Origin: Betaproteobacteria bacterium
GTDB taxonomy: Bacteria; Pseudomonadota; Gammaproteobacteria; Burkholderiales; Rhodocyclaceae
Assembly: GCA_016880375.1 (NCBI GenBank)
Contig: JAEHDO010000311.1
Location: 1 to 11,750, forward strand
Reading direction: 5' to 3'
Length of the DNA stretch: 11,750 nucleotides
The notes below the pieces were generated by a model. The model was not told the origin of the DNA and did not search any database. It worked only from the letters and a program-made list of their open reading frames with translations. Shown piece after piece: positions 1 to 9,016 of this stretch (the first letter of the stretch is position 1; each line of letters begins with the position of its first letter). Position numbers and translations under genes: made by a program.

Positions 1-1
1 G

Positions 2-601
2 GCGGCGCGCTTCTCGGGCGACGCCATGCGGCTCGACGAGATCGGCGAGCGGTTGGCCGAGTACGACGTGATCGTCTCCTGCACGGCGAGCCCGCTGCCG
101 ATCATCGGGCTGGGCATGGTCGAGCGCGCCATCAAGGCGCGGCGCCATCGGCCGATGGTGATGGTGGATCTCGCCGTGCCGCGCGACATCGAGCCGGAAA
201 TCGCCGAGCTCGACGACGTCTTCCTGTACACGCTGGACGACCTCGGCGCCATCGTCGAGTCCGGCCTGGAATCGCGCGAGAAGGCGGTGGTCGAGGCCGA
301 GGCGATCATCACCTCGCGCGTGGACGGTTTCCTGCACTGGCTGGATGCGCGCGAGACGGTGCCGACCATCCGCGCGCTGCGCGATACCGCCGAGCGCACG
401 CGCCGCCACGAGGTCGAGCATGCGCTGAAGCTGCTGGCCAAGGGCGAGGACCCGCAGCGCGTGCTGGAAGCGCTCTCGCACGGCCTCACCAACAAGCTGA
501 TGCATGGCCCCACCGCCGCGCTCAACCAGACCGACGGGCCGAGCCGCGGCGAACTGGCCGATCTCATCGCCCGCATCTACCACCTGCATCCCGAAGAGTA
601 G
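2..601 (+). CDS. hemA: Glutamyl-tRNA reductase, C-terminal part (5' end outside window)
   Basis: This is the 3' part of hemA. The frame is open from base 2, so the gene begins upstream; the first internal ATG at 26 is not a credible start. GluTR reduces glutamate on Glu-tRNA to glutamate-1-semialdehyde with NADPH, the first committed step of C5 haem biosynthesis in the cytoplasm. The visible part (about 199 residues) holds the end of the NADPH-binding domain, with [14 protein letters not shown], then [13 protein letters not shown] and the DDL segment. The all-helical dimerisation domain follows, rich in Glu, Arg and Ala and ending PEE before the stop at 601. The catalytic N-terminal domain is not in the window. 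It is followed on the same strand by prfA, as in many beta- and gammaproteobacteria. The family call is secure. Confidence 0.95.
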   Translation, partial: AARFSGDAMRLDEIGERLAEYDVIVSCTASPLPIIGLGMVERAIKARRHRPMVMVDLAVPRDIEPEIAELDDVFLYTLDDLGAIVESGLESREKAVVEAEAIITSRVDGFLHWLDARETVPTIRALRDTAERTRRHEVEHALKLLAKGEDPQRVLEALSHGLTNKLMHGPTAALNQTDGPSRGELADLIARIYHLHPEE

Positions 602-608
602 CTGCCGA

Positions 609-643
609 AACGCCGCCCTGCGCCCGGCGCAGGGCGGGGCGTT
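609..643 (+). terminator. Stem-loop between hemA and prfA (terminator or attenuator candidate)
   Basis: GCCCTGCG (615-622) pairs with CGCAGGGC (628-635) around the loop CCCGG. An outer helix AACGCC (609-614) pairs with GGCGTT (638-643) across a two-base bulge. It starts 7 bases after the hemA stop. The downstream side has no long T tract, only TTCGCCATT, so it may be a weak terminator, an attenuator or an mRNA 3'-end stabiliser. It ends 10 bases before the prfA ATG, so it could also affect prfA translation initiation. Confidence 0.5.
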
Positions 644-653
644 CGCCATTGCC

Positions 654-1739
654 ATGAAAACAAGCATCCGCGACAAACTTGAGCACCTGAGCCGCCGCCT
701 CGCCGAACTCGACTTGCTGCTGTCCAGCGAGACGGCGACGCGGGACATGGACGCCTATCGCAAACTTTCGCGCGAGCATGCCGAGATTGCGCCGGTGGCG
801 GCGCTCTTCGCCGCCTATCGCCAGGCGGAGGCGGGCGTGCACTCGGCCCAGGCCATGCTGGCCGATGCCGAGATGAAGGATCTGGCCGAGGAGGAGATGG
901 GCGCCTGCCGCGAGGAGATGGCGCGCCTCGAGGATGATTTGCAGCGCGCCCTGCTGCCAAGCGATCCCAACGACGAGCGCAACCTCTTCCTGGAAATCCG
1001 CGCCGGCACCGGCGGCGACGAGTCGGCGCTGTTCGCCGGCGACCTCTTCCGCATGTATGCGCGCTACGCCGAGCGCCAGCGCTGGAAGGTCGAGGTCATT
1101 TCGCAGAGCCCGTCCGACCTCGGCGGCTACAGGGAGGTGATCGTGCGCGTCGTCGGCCAGGGCGCCTACTCGAAGCTGAAATTCGAGTCCGGCGGCCATC
1201 GCGTGCAGCGCGTGCCGGCCACCGAGACGCAGGGCCGCATCCATACCTCGGCGTGCACCGTGGCGGTGCTGCCGGAGGCGGACGAGGTGGCCGACGTCGT
1301 CATCAATCCCGCAGAGCTGCGCATCGACACCTACCGCGCCAGCGGCGCCGGCGGCCAGCACGTGAACAAGACCGACTCCGCCGTGCGCGTGACGCACCTG
1401 CCGACCGGCATCGTCGTCGAGTGCCAGGACGACCGCTCGCAGCACAAGAACAAGGCGCAGGCGCTGTCGGTGCTGGCGGCGCGCATCAAGGACAGGCAGA
1501 CGCGCGAGCAGCAGGCGCAGATCGCCTCGACGCGGAAATCGCTGGTCGGCAGCGGCGACCGCTCCGAGCGCATCCGCACCTACAACTTCCCGCAGGGCCG
1601 CATCACCGACCACCGCATCAACCTGACGCTGTACAAGATCGACGCCATCATGGACGGCGACCTCAGCGAGCTGATCGACGCGCTGTCCGCCGAGCACCAG
1701 GCGGAGCAACTGGCTGCGCTGAGCGAGGAAGCGGCGTGA
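654..1739 (+). CDS. prfA: Peptide chain release factor 1
   Basis: RF1 recognises UAA and UAG stop codons in the ribosomal A site and triggers peptidyl-tRNA hydrolysis. The start at 654 gives 361 residues, the normal length. From that start the stop-codon-reading PAT motif lies at residues 188-190 and the catalytic GGQ at 233-235, the same numbers as in the E. coli protein. The order is an N-terminal coiled-coil/helical domain (about 1-110), a domain with [22 protein letters not shown], the PAT region, the GGQ region [16 protein letters not shown], and a C-terminal segment with [19 protein letters not shown]. The open frame continues upstream to 504, but that part overlaps hemA and has no family similarity. 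There is no clear Shine-Dalgarno sequence before the ATG; a G-rich stretch sits in the preceding stem-loop. It is coupled to prmC, whose product modifies the GGQ glutamine. Confidence 0.97.
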   Translation: MKTSIRDKLEHLSRRLAELDLLLSSETATRDMDAYRKLSREHAEIAPVAALFAAYRQAEAGVHSAQAMLADAEMKDLAEEEMGACREEMARLEDDLQRALLPSDPNDERNLFLEIRAGTGGDESALFAGDLFRMYARYAERQRWKVEVISQSPSDLGGYREVIVRVVGQGAYSKLKFESGGHRVQRVPATETQGRIHTSACTVAVLPEADEVADVVINPAELRIDTYRASGAGGQHVNKTDSAVRVTHLPTGIVVECQDDRSQHKNKAQALSVLAARIKDRQTREQQAQIASTRKSLVGSGDRSERIRTYNFPQGRITDHRINLTLYKIDAIMDGDLSELIDALSAEHQAEQLAALSEEAA

Positions 1740-2608
1740 CGGAACCCTCGTGGGAGGGGCCTCCTGGCCGCGCATCGGCGGCTGATCGCGGCGAGGACGC
1801 CGCTCCCACAGTCCGGCGGTTGCTCGACGAGGCCCGCGCTTCGATTCCGCTGCGCGAGGCGCGGCTCCTGTTGCGCCATGTCCTCGGCGTATCGCACGCT
1901 GCGCTGGAAGCACATCCGGAAAGAAAAGTCAGTCTCCAGGACACGGCGAGCTTCCGCGCCCTGGCGGCACGCCGTGCCGCCGGTGAGCCGCTGGCCTACC
2001 TCACCGGCCACCGCGAGTTCTACGGGCTGGATATCCGCGTCACGCCGGCCGTGCTGATCCCGCGCGAGGAGACAGAGCTGCTGGTGGAGATCGCCGTCGA
2101 GAAACCGTCGCAGCGCATCCTCGATCTCGGCACCGGCAGCGGTTGCCTCGCCATTGCCGTGGCGAAGGCACTGCCGCAGGCGCAGGTGACGGCGGTCGAT
2201 GCCTCCGCGGCAGCGCTCGCGGTGGCGCGGGAGAATGCCGCGCGCCACGGTGTCGCGGTGCGCTTCGTGCAGGGAGACTGGTTTGGGCCGCTGGGGGAGG
2301 AACGCTTTGACCTGATCCTGGCGAATCCGCCCTATGTCGCCGGGAACGATCCGCATCTGGCGCTGGGCGACGTGCGCTTCGAGCCGCGCTCGGCGCTGGC
2401 TGCCGGGCCGGAGGGCCTCGACGACATCCGCCGCATCGTCGCCGATGCGCCGGCGCATCTGGTTCCCGGCGGCCGGCTGTTTTTCGAGCACGGCCACGAT
2501 CAGGCGCGGGCGGCCGCTGCCCTGCTTGCACAGGCGGGCTTCGTCGCCATCGAGCAGCGACGGGACCTGGCCGGCATTCTGCGCGTGACGGGCGGAACGC
2601 GGCCTTGA
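1736..2608 (+). CDS. prmC: Release factor glutamine N5-methyltransferase
   Basis: PrmC uses S-adenosylmethionine to methylate the GGQ glutamine of release factors. The GTG start at 1736 overlaps the prfA TGA (GTGA) and has GAGGAA at 1725-1730, five bases upstream. It gives 290 residues against 277 in E. coli. The N-terminal helical domain (about 25-95, with RRLLDEAR and [10 protein letters not shown]) leads to the Rossmann fold: [11 protein letters not shown] (108-118), SAM-binding motif [16 protein letters not shown] (129-143), the substrate-binding motif NPPY (197-200), then GDVRFEP and the C-terminal strand. Residues 6-25 (WEGPP to APT) are encoded by a REPIN-like palindrome and look like an inserted, probably disordered extension, because recognisable family sequence begins at [14 protein letters not shown] at 1820 is an alternative start (262 residues) but has poorer support. 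Confidence 0.95.
   Translation: MTEPSWEGPPGRASAADRGEDAAPTVRRLLDEARASIPLREARLLLRHVLGVSHAALEAHPERKVSLQDTASFRALAARRAAGEPLAYLTGHREFYGLDIRVTPAVLIPREETELLVEIAVEKPSQRILDLGTGSGCLAIAVAKALPQAQVTAVDASAAALAVARENAARHGVAVRFVQGDWFGPLGEERFDLILANPPYVAGNDPHLALGDVRFEPRSALAAGPEGLDDIRRIVADAPAHLVPGGRLFFEHGHDQARAAAALLAQAGFVAIEQRRDLAGILRVTGGTRP
1750..1809. repeat. REPIN-like palindromic repeat inside the 5' end of prmC
   Basis: GTGGGAG (1750-1756) is matched by CTCCCAC (1803-1809). Each half carries its own small hairpin: GGCC-TCCT-GGCC (1758-1769) on the left and GCGGCG-AGGA-CGCCGC (1788-1803) on the right. Read from the opposite strand the right loop is also TCCT. Two inverted REP-like units of about 20 bases facing each other is the architecture known for REPINs/BIMEs moved by RAYT transposases. 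The head GTGGGAGSGGC resembles abundant extragenic palindromes of several high-GC proteobacteria. It lies within coding sequence, in frame and without stop codons. Genome copy number cannot be judged from one copy. Confidence 0.7.
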
Positions 2609-2655
2609 CGACACATATCAGGAAACGCTAAACTTGACCAAATTAGTAGGATTTT
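2605..2655 (+). promoter_or_regulatory. Promoter with IscR-like box upstream of grxD
   Basis: The gap between prmC and grxD is AT-rich compared with its surroundings. A possible sigma-70 promoter is TTGACG (2605-2610, overlapping the prmC stop), an 18-base spacer and TAAACT (2629-2634), giving a start near 2641. Over it lies TTGACCAAATTAGTAGG (2634-2650), flanked by AAAC and ATTTT. From memory this resembles the type-1 IscR site (TTGACY, an AT-rich centre, then TAGTMGG or TACTCGG and a T-rich end). IscR is the Fe-S-sensing regulator of iron-sulfur assembly genes, and Grx4-type glutaredoxins carry Fe-S clusters, so control by holo-IscR is plausible. Both the promoter and the site are read by eye. 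Confidence 0.5.
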
Positions 2656-2668
2656 GAAAGGATCCCCG

Positions 2669-2995
2669 ATGGACGAAGTACAGAACCTCCTCAAGGAACA
2701 GGTTTCCACCCACCCGGTGGTGCTCTACATGAAGGGCACGCCGACGTTTCCGCAATGCGGCTTTTCCGCCAAGGCAGCGCAGATCCTCAAGCTGTGCGGC
2801 GTCAAGCACTACCATTCGGTGAACGTGCTCGAGCATCCCGGAATTCGCGCCGGCATCAAGGATTTCTCCCACTGGCCGACCATTCCCCAGCTCTACATCA
2901 AGGGCGAATTCATCGGCGGCTCGGACATCATGAACGAGATGTTCCAGGCCGGCGAGTTGCAGAAGAAGCTGGAAGGCATCGCCACGGCGGCGTAG
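2669..2995 (+). CDS. grxD: Monothiol CGFS glutaredoxin (Grx4 family)
   Basis: This is a 108-residue monothiol glutaredoxin, the normal single-domain length. Family members hold a glutathione-ligated [2Fe-2S] cluster as a dimer or with BolA proteins and pass clusters to targets in the cytoplasm. The active-site motif CGFS is at residues 30-33, preceded by VVLYMKGTPTFPQ with the glutathione-contacting Lys22. The TIPQLYIKGEF segment (71-81) contains the cis-proline, and GGSD (83-86) completes the glutathione site. ATG 2669 was chosen because AAAGGA (2657-2662) lies six bases upstream; an in-frame TTG at 2654 would sit upstream of that ribosome site. It is probably transcribed both from its own promoter and by read-through from prmC. 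It converges on the fructosamine-kinase gene with a 27-base gap in which I see no terminator. Confidence 0.95.
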   Translation: MDEVQNLLKEQVSTHPVVLYMKGTPTFPQCGFSAKAAQILKLCGVKHYHSVNVLEHPGIRAGIKDFSHWPTIPQLYIKGEFIGGSDIMNEMFQAGELQKKLEGIATAA

Positions 2996-3022
2996 GCGTT
3001 CCCCGTCGCCGCCCGCCAGGCC

Positions 3023-3903
3023 CTAACCCCGCAGCTCGGCCAGCAGCCTGTCGATCATCCGCTCGGCCTGTCGCAGGTAGCCTGAACCGAACAGGTTGAG
3101 GTGGTTGAGGACGTGGTAGAGGCTGTACAGCACCTTGCGCGATTCGTATCCCTGCGCCAGCGGCCAGGTTTCACGGTAGGCGGCGTAGAAGGCATCGGGA
3201 AAGCCGCCGAACAATTCCGCCATCGCCAGGTCCGTCTCGCGGTCGCCGTAATACACGGCCGGATCGAAGACGGCCGGTGCCTCCCCGCACATCGCGGCAT
3301 TGCCGTGCCAGAGATCGCCGTGCAGCAGGCTCGCCTGCGGCCGGTAGTCGAGAAAGAAGGCCGGCAGCTTCTCGGCCAGGCTTTCCCCTTTTTTCCGCAG
3401 CGCCGGGCCGTACGCCGCGGCGCGTCCGACCTGCGGCAACAGCCGCGCCAGCGCAAAGAAGCGCGGCCAGCTTTCCGTTTCGGTGTTGATCTGCGGCGTG
3501 GCGCCGATGAAGTTGTCGCGGCGCCAGCCGTAGCGTGTGCCCGTGTGGCGGTGCAGGGCGGCCAGGGCGCGGCCGCAGGCGACAGCCTCCTCGCGCAGGG
3601 CAAGCGGGCGCAGCTCCAGGAATTCCAGCACGAGAAAAGCCTGCCCGTCGAGCACGCCGCTGCAGAGCGGGCGCGGCACGCGCAGGGCGTCTGCCTGCGC
3701 CAGCGCGGCAAGGCCGTCCATCTCCGCCTCGAACATCGGCAGGGTTCCGGCTGAATTGAGCTTGGCGAACCAGCGTTCGCCATCGCCCTCCAGCACCAGG
3801 GCGCGATGGATGCAGCCGCCACCGCTCTCGCGCATCGTCTCGGCGCGGAACGGACGGCCGAGGGCCCGACTGATCTCAGCCGAGAGCGACTCCCTGACGG
3901 ACA

Positions 3904-3904
<1 letters not shown>
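3023..3904 (-). CDS. Fructosamine kinase family protein
   Basis: The product is 293 residues, typical of bacterial fructosamine-3-kinase/ribulosamine kinase relatives (YniA is 286), which use ATP to phosphorylate sugar moieties on glycated amines or proteins so that they can be removed. The aminoglycoside-phosphotransferase-like fold is visible: GGGCIHRA (28-35) in the nucleotide loop, the ATP lysine in WFAKLN (Lys48), LVLEFLEL (hinge, 91-98), the catalytic loop HGDLWHGN (195-202, base Asp197) and the metal-binding Asp214 in FDPAVYYGDRETD. The signature GWRRDNFIG (126-134) also fits the family. Its ATG shares one base with the stop of the upstream kinase gene (TGATG) and no ribosome site is visible, so translation is probably coupled to that gene. 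Substrate is unknown; an as yet unassigned small molecule is possible. Confidence 0.9.
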
Positions 3905-5204
<1,300 letters not shown>

Positions 5205-5205
<1 letters not shown>

Positions 5206-5241
5206 GACAATGTTATACAGCCGTCAGGCGCGTGTTGGCAA
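5205..5241 (-). promoter_or_regulatory. Candidate leaderless promoter for the second kinase gene
   Basis: On the minus strand, TTGCCA (5241-5236), an 18-base spacer and TATAAC (5217-5212) match the sigma-70 consensus at 10 of 12 positions, unusual in such GC-rich DNA. The expected start point, 6-7 bases past the -10, falls at or next to the A of the ATG at 5205. The -10 overlaps the TAA stop of the upstream kinase gene. No ribosome-binding sequence lies between -10 and ATG, which fits a leaderless mRNA. Read by eye. Confidence 0.45.
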
Positions 5242-6493
5242 GTGACAGGCGTTCGACCAGGATGCGCAGGAAGGCACGGTCGAAGCTGTGGCGGCAGGCA
5301 TCCGACGCACGCCGCAGCGCTTCGGTCGGCACGGTGATGACGGTGGCCTCGCGCAGCGTCGACACATCCGCCCCGCGCGTGCCGGCCGCCTCGTTCAGGT
5401 AGGCCATCTCGCCGAAGCACTCGCCGGCCGAGAGCACGTTCAGCAGCTTGGCGTTCTTGGTCACCTTGACCTCGCCGGCGGCGAGGATGCAGAAGTTGTC
5501 GCCCGGCTGGCCCTCGTGCATCAGGATCGTTCCCGGCTTGACGCGCTGCCAGTCGGAGAACCCCAGCAGTTCCCACAACTGCACGTCGTTGAAGTCGCGG
5601 AAGAAGGCCAGGTCGCGCAGCGTGTTGAATTTTTCGGTGTCGGCGATCCGCTCCCGCGCTTCCTCGAGGTGCTCGTTGCGGAAGGTTTCGGCGAGGTCGA
5701 AGGAAAACGCATCCCAGGTGGGATAGCGCTCCTCCAGCGACTTCTTCATGGCGCGCATGACGATGGCGTCCACTGCCGGCGGGATGCCCTTCCTCAGCGA
5801 CGAGGGCGGCGGCGGCTCGACATTGGCGATCTGGTAGATGATGCTGATGTTGTTGCTGCCCTGGAAAGGCAGCTGGCCGGTGAGCAGCTGGTACATCACC
5901 ACGCCGAGGGAGAAAATGTCGCTCTGGTGGTTGAGCGGATGATCCTTCACCTGCTGCGGCGACATGTAGGCCGGCGAGCCGATGCCGGCGACGGCGGTCT
6001 GGTCGCTGGAGGCGGACAGGGCGGCGCCGAAATCCGAGATCTTGACATCGCTGCCGCTGCTGCCGGCACGGAGGATGTTGGCCGGCTTGAGATCGCGGTG
6101 GATGACGCCGAGGCGGTAGGCGAAGTCGAGCGCCCGCGTGCACTTGAAAATCATCTCGACCAGATCGACCATCGGCAGCAGCCTGTCCGGCGAGCAGCAG
6201 GGCTCCAGCGTGCCGCCGGCAACGTATTCCATGACGATATAGCTGGGATCGGCATCGGCCACTGCGTCGTAGATCTGCACGATGTGCGGATGCACCAGCT
6301 TGCCGGCCAGCGAGGCCTCGGTGACGAAGAGGTTGCGCGCGATCTTGCCGCGCTCGCCCTCTGAAAAGACGCTGCTGGCGACGACCTTGATGGCAACATC
6401 GCGCCCGGAGAAGGGGTCGTGGCCCAGCCAGACAGTGGAGGTGGCGCCCTCGCCGAGCTTCTTGATGATCTGGTATTTGCCGATTTTGTCCAT
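5213..6493 (-). CDS. Ser/Thr protein kinase with C-terminal cyclic-nucleotide-binding domain (paralogue 2)
   Basis: This 426-residue protein has the same two-domain layout as its downstream neighbour and, by eye, well over half of the kinase residues are identical, so the pair arose by tandem duplication. Kinase features are LGEGATSTVWLG, Lys36 in VAIKV, HRDLKPAN (132-139), DFG (154-156) and SPAYMSPQQ (SPQQ at 178-181). The CNB domain (about 294-426) has EGQPGDNFCILAAGEV and FGEM (360-363) to Arg373. The kinase appears catalytically intact and cytoplasmic. ATG 6493 is chosen because MDKIGKY aligns with EKIGKY of the paralogue; a GTG at 6511 would add six residues read from repeat sequence. 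Only a poor GGTGGG-like ribosome site lies upstream, at the edge of the CACCAAG repeat. It is the first gene of a three-gene unit, 88 bases after argH on the same strand. Confidence 0.93.
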   Translation of the reverse strand: MDKIGKYQIIKKLGEGATSTVWLGHDPFSGRDVAIKVVASSVFSEGERGKIARNLFVTEASLAGKLVHPHIVQIYDAVADADPSYIVMEYVAGGTLEPCCSPDRLLPMVDLVEMIFKCTRALDFAYRLGVIHRDLKPANILRAGSSGSDVKISDFGAALSASSDQTAVAGIGSPAYMSPQQVKDHPLNHQSDIFSLGVVMYQLLTGQLPFQGSNNISIIYQIANVEPPPPSSLRKGIPPAVDAIVMRAMKKSLEERYPTWDAFSFDLAETFRNEHLEEARERIADTEKFNTLRDLAFFRDFNDVQLWELLGFSDWQRVKPGTILMHEGQPGDNFCILAAGEVKVTKNAKLLNVLSAGECFGEMAYLNEAAGTRGADVSTLREATVITVPTEALRRASDACRHSFDRAFLRILVERLSLANTRLTAV

Positions 6494-6504
6494 AACGAAA
6501 GAGC

Positions 6505-6580
6505 CCACCACCCAGGCACCAAGACACCAAGTTACACCAAGGTTTGCTTGGTGCTTCTTTGTGTCTTGGTGTCTTGGTGG
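6505..6580. repeat. CACCAAG inverted repeat filling the argH-kinase gap
   Basis: CACCAAGACACCAAG (6517-6531) is exactly repeated inverted as CTTGGTGTCTTGGTG (6565-6579). A third inner pair, CACCAAG (6535-6541) and CTTGGTG (6547-6553), encloses the loop GTTTG, and a degenerate CTTTGTG lies at 6557. The whole can form a long hairpin with three repeated 7-mers per arm. It ends two bases from the argH stop codon and abuts the weak ribosome site of the kinase gene. Similar CACCAAGACAC-type intergenic repeats are common in environmental bacteria. Without a T tract it is not a standard terminator, but it may stop, stabilise or insulate the argH transcript. Confidence 0.8.
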
Positions 6581-6581
6581 T

Positions 6582-7976
6582 TCAGAGGTTTTTCCTGGCC
6601 ATGGCGATTGCCGCGCGCACCTGCTCCGGCGCGGTGCCGCCGACGTGGGCGCGCGAGGCCAGCGAGCCCTCGACGCTCAGCACGGCAAGGGCGTCTGCGC
6701 CGATCAGCGGGGAAAAGGCGCGCAAGGCGTCGAGGCCGAGCTCGGCCAGGTCGCAACCCTTCTTTTCGGCGGCGCGCACCGCGAGGGCCACGGCCTCGTG
6801 GGCGTCGCGGAAAGGCAGGCCCTTCTTCACCAGATAGTCGGCGAGATCGGTGGCGGTGGCGTAGCCCTGGCGGAGCGCCGCACGCATGGCCTCGGGGCGG
6901 ACGCGGATGCCACTGACCAGTTCGGCGAAGATGGCCAGCGTGTCGCGCACGGTGTCGACGGTGTCGAAGAGCGGCTCCTTGTCTTCCTGGTTGTCCTTGT
7001 TGTAGGCGAGCGGCTGGCCCTTCATGAGCGTCAGCAGGCCCATCAGGTGGCCGAAGACGCGGCCGCTCTTGCCGCGCGCCAGCTCCGGCACGTCCGGATT
7101 CTTCTTCTGCGGCATGATGGAGGAACCGGTGCAGAAGCGGTCGGCGAGGTCGATGAAGCCCACGCGCGGACTCATCCACAGGATCAGCTCCTCGGAGAAG
7201 CGCGAGACATGGGTCATGATCAGCGCGGCGGCGGCGGCGAACTCGATGGCGAAGTCGCGGTCGCTGACGGCATCCAGCGAATTGGCGCAGACGCCCTCGA
7301 AACCGAGCTCCCTGGCGACGAAATCGCGGTCGATCGGGTAGGAGGTGCCGGCCAGCGCAGCGGCGCCGAGCGGCAGGCGGTTCACCCGCTTGCGGCAGTC
7401 GACGAGGCGCTCGCGGTCACGCGCAGCCATCTCGAAATAGGCCAGAAGGTGGTGGCCGAAAGTGACCGGCTGCGCCACTTGCAGATGGGTAAAGCCCGGC
7501 ATCGGCGTGGCGGCATGCTGTTCGGCCAGATCGAGGAGGCTCGCCTGATAGGCGCGCAGCAGGACGTCGAGGCCGTCGATCTCCTCGCGCAGCCAGAGGC
7601 GGATGTCGGTGGCGACCTGGTCGTTGCGCGAGCGGCCGGTATGCAGGCGCTTGCCGGCATCGCCGACCAGCGCGGTGAGGCGCTTCTCGATGTTGAGATG
7701 CACGTCCTCGTCGTCGAGCGACCATTGGAATTCCTCGGTCTCGATTTCCAGCTTGACGGCGGCCATGCCGCGCTCGATGGCAGCCAGGTCGTCCTTGCCG
7801 ATGATGCCCTGCCGGGCCAGCATGCGGGCATGGGCGAGCGAGCCGCGGATGTCGTGGAAGGCCAGGCGCTTGTCGAAGGCCACCGAGGCGGTGTAGCGCT
7901 TGACGAGTTCGGCGACCGGTTCGCTGAAGCGTCCCGACCAGGCCTTGCCGCTGGAATCGTTGCTGTGATCTGTCAT
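6582..7976 (-). CDS. argH: Argininosuccinate lyase
   Basis: ArgH splits argininosuccinate into arginine and fumarate, the last step of arginine biosynthesis, in the cytoplasm as a homotetramer. The 464-residue length is normal (E. coli 457). Fumarase/aspartase-superfamily signatures are in order: KAWSGRF (11-17) at the N-terminus, HTGRSRNDQ (112-120), [14 protein letters not shown] with catalytic-base candidate His164, and the mobile signature loop [11 protein letters not shown] (284-294) with its catalytic serine. The frame is open upstream to 8036, but [17 protein letters not shown] from ATG 7976 fits the family and avoids deep overlap with the divergent sensor-kinase gene. No good ribosome site is visible. 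The divergent argH / algZ-algR arrangement is also found in Pseudomonas aeruginosa. Confidence 0.97.
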   Translation of the reverse strand: MTDHSNDSSGKAWSGRFSEPVAELVKRYTASVAFDKRLAFHDIRGSLAHARMLARQGIIGKDDLAAIERGMAAVKLEIETEEFQWSLDDEDVHLNIEKRLTALVGDAGKRLHTGRSRNDQVATDIRLWLREEIDGLDVLLRAYQASLLDLAEQHAATPMPGFTHLQVAQPVTFGHHLLAYFEMAARDRERLVDCRKRVNRLPLGAAALAGTSYPIDRDFVARELGFEGVCANSLDAVSDRDFAIEFAAAAALIMTHVSRFSEELILWMSPRVGFIDLADRFCTGSSIMPQKKNPDVPELARGKSGRVFGHLMGLLTLMKGQPLAYNKDNQEDKEPLFDTVDTVRDTLAIFAELVSGIRVRPEAMRAALRQGYATATDLADYLVKKGLPFRDAHEAVALAVRAAEKKGCDLAELGLDALRAFSPLIGADALAVLSVEGSLASRAHVGGTAPEQVRAAIAMARKNL

Positions 7977-8014
7977 AATCGTTCGAACGCATTGCAGGTC
8001 AGCGAATGAGTATA
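7977..8014. promoter_or_regulatory. Compact divergent control region between argH and the sensor kinase
   Basis: Only 29 bases separate the two start codons. It contains a perfect 10-bp palindrome CGTTCGAACG (7980-7989), a possible operator. On the minus strand TATACT (8014-8009) is a possible -10 for argH with no convincing -35. On the plus strand CATAAT (7974-7979), overlapping the argH start, is a possible -10 for the sensor kinase, also lacking a good -35. AGG (7996-7998) is the likely ribosome site for the ATG at 8006. Both promoters must lie partly inside the opposite gene. Confidence 0.35.
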
Positions 8015-9016
8015 CGGCAAAATTCCCAGCCGACACGCCTGCCGGATTTCGGCAATCTGGGCGTCATGCTGCGCATGCTGCTGGCAGTGAACCTGCTGGC
8101 CTTGTGCGCGGCTTTGGCGCGCAACGCCGATCTCGCACGCTTGCCGCAGGAGATGGTGGAGCTTGCCGCACTGGTCGAGCCGCCGCTGATCGCCTCGGTC
8201 GTGCTGCTGTATGCGGCGGGCAAATGGCTCGGCCGGTTGCCGTATGGCGCAGCGCTGGCCGTCGTGGCGGCGGGCTGCGCCCTCGTCTCCGCGCTCTTCT
8301 ATGCGCTGTTCAATCCGCCCGGCCTGCCGCTGGCGGCCTTGCCGCGCGCCGTCCTCTGGGGCGCCGCCGCCGCCGTGGTCGTCCTGTTCTATTTTGACCT
8401 GCGCAACCGGGCTTTCTCGCCGGCGCTGGCGGAAGCGCGCCTGATGGCGCTGACGGCGCGCATCCGGCCGCATTTCCTCTTCAACAGCCTGAATGCGGTG
8501 CTCGGCGTCATTCGCTCGGATCCGCGCCGCGCCGAGCAGGCGCTGGAGGAGCTCTCCGACCTGTTCCGGGTGCTGATGGGCGAAAACAGGGAACTGGTGA
8601 CGCTGGGCGAGGAGTTTGCGCTGTGCCGGCAGTACCTCGAGCTGGAGCATCTGCGGCTGGGCGAGCGCTTGAGCGTGGCGTGGGATGTCGATACCTGCCC
8701 GGCGGACGCCCAGGTGCCGCCCTTGATGCTGCAGCCGCTGCTGGAAAACGCCGTCTATCATGGCGTCGAGCCGTCGCCGCAGCCGGCGACGGTGGCGATT
8801 CGCGCAACCTGCGAGGGCGAGGAAATTCGCATCGTCCTCTCGAATCCGTATCATGGAGAGAATGCCCACCACGCCGGCAACCGCATGGCGCTGGAAAACA
8901 TCCGCGAGCGACTGATGCTGTTTTACGATCTCGAGGCGCGCCTGGATACGGAAGCGAAGGAAGGACTGTTCCGGGTCGAGATACGGCTGCCCTACCGAAA
9001 GGGGGCCGGGAAGTGA
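8006..9016 (+). CDS. algZ: AlgZ/FimS-like LytS-family sensor histidine kinase
   Basis: This is a 336-residue membrane histidine kinase of the LytS/YehU class. Hydrophobic segments at about 19-37, 58-72, 79-104 and 111-131 suggest four membrane spans with little periplasmic sequence. The cytoplasmic part has the phosphoacceptor motif [10 protein letters not shown] (His156), a helical segment with [20 protein letters not shown], and the ATPase N-box LLENAVYHG (Asn248). The usual DNG G1 box is replaced by [11 protein letters not shown], and [13 protein letters not shown] (291-303) takes the G2 position. This degenerate ATP site is typical of AlgZ-type proteins, which in P. aeruginosa work with AlgR in alginate, twitching and virulence control. 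It overlaps the regulator gene (GTGA). The signal sensed is unknown; the pairing by context is strong. Confidence 0.9.
   Translation: MSIRQNSQPTRLPDFGNLGVMLRMLLAVNLLALCAALARNADLARLPQEMVELAALVEPPLIASVVLLYAAGKWLGRLPYGAALAVVAAGCALVSALFYALFNPPGLPLAALPRAVLWGAAAAVVVLFYFDLRNRAFSPALAEARLMALTARIRPHFLFNSLNAVLGVIRSDPRRAEQALEELSDLFRVLMGENRELVTLGEEFALCRQYLELEHLRLGERLSVAWDVDTCPADAQVPPLMLQPLLENAVYHGVEPSPQPATVAIRATCEGEEIRIVLSNPYHGENAHHAGNRMALENIRERLMLFYDLEARLDTEAKEGLFRVEIRLPYRKGAGK

Noticed and set aside
564..1913. Minus-strand open frames opposite prfA and prmC (also 1580-2614)
   Set aside because: Arg/Ala/Gly-rich translations with no motif, opposite conserved genes.
2996..3022. Terminator between convergent grxD and the fructosamine-kinase gene
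   Set aside because: The 27 bases contain no stem of useful length and no T or A tract.
6511..6580. Possible CRISPR array from repeated CACCAAG units
   Set aside because: The units are 7-mers arranged as an inverted repeat with no regular unique spacers and no cas genes nearby.
6282..8009. 575-codon open frame on the plus strand opposite argH and the kinase start
   Set aside because: It is antisense to a well-supported argH, runs through the intergenic repeat, and its product shows no recognisable motif; long antisense frames are expected in DNA this GC-rich.
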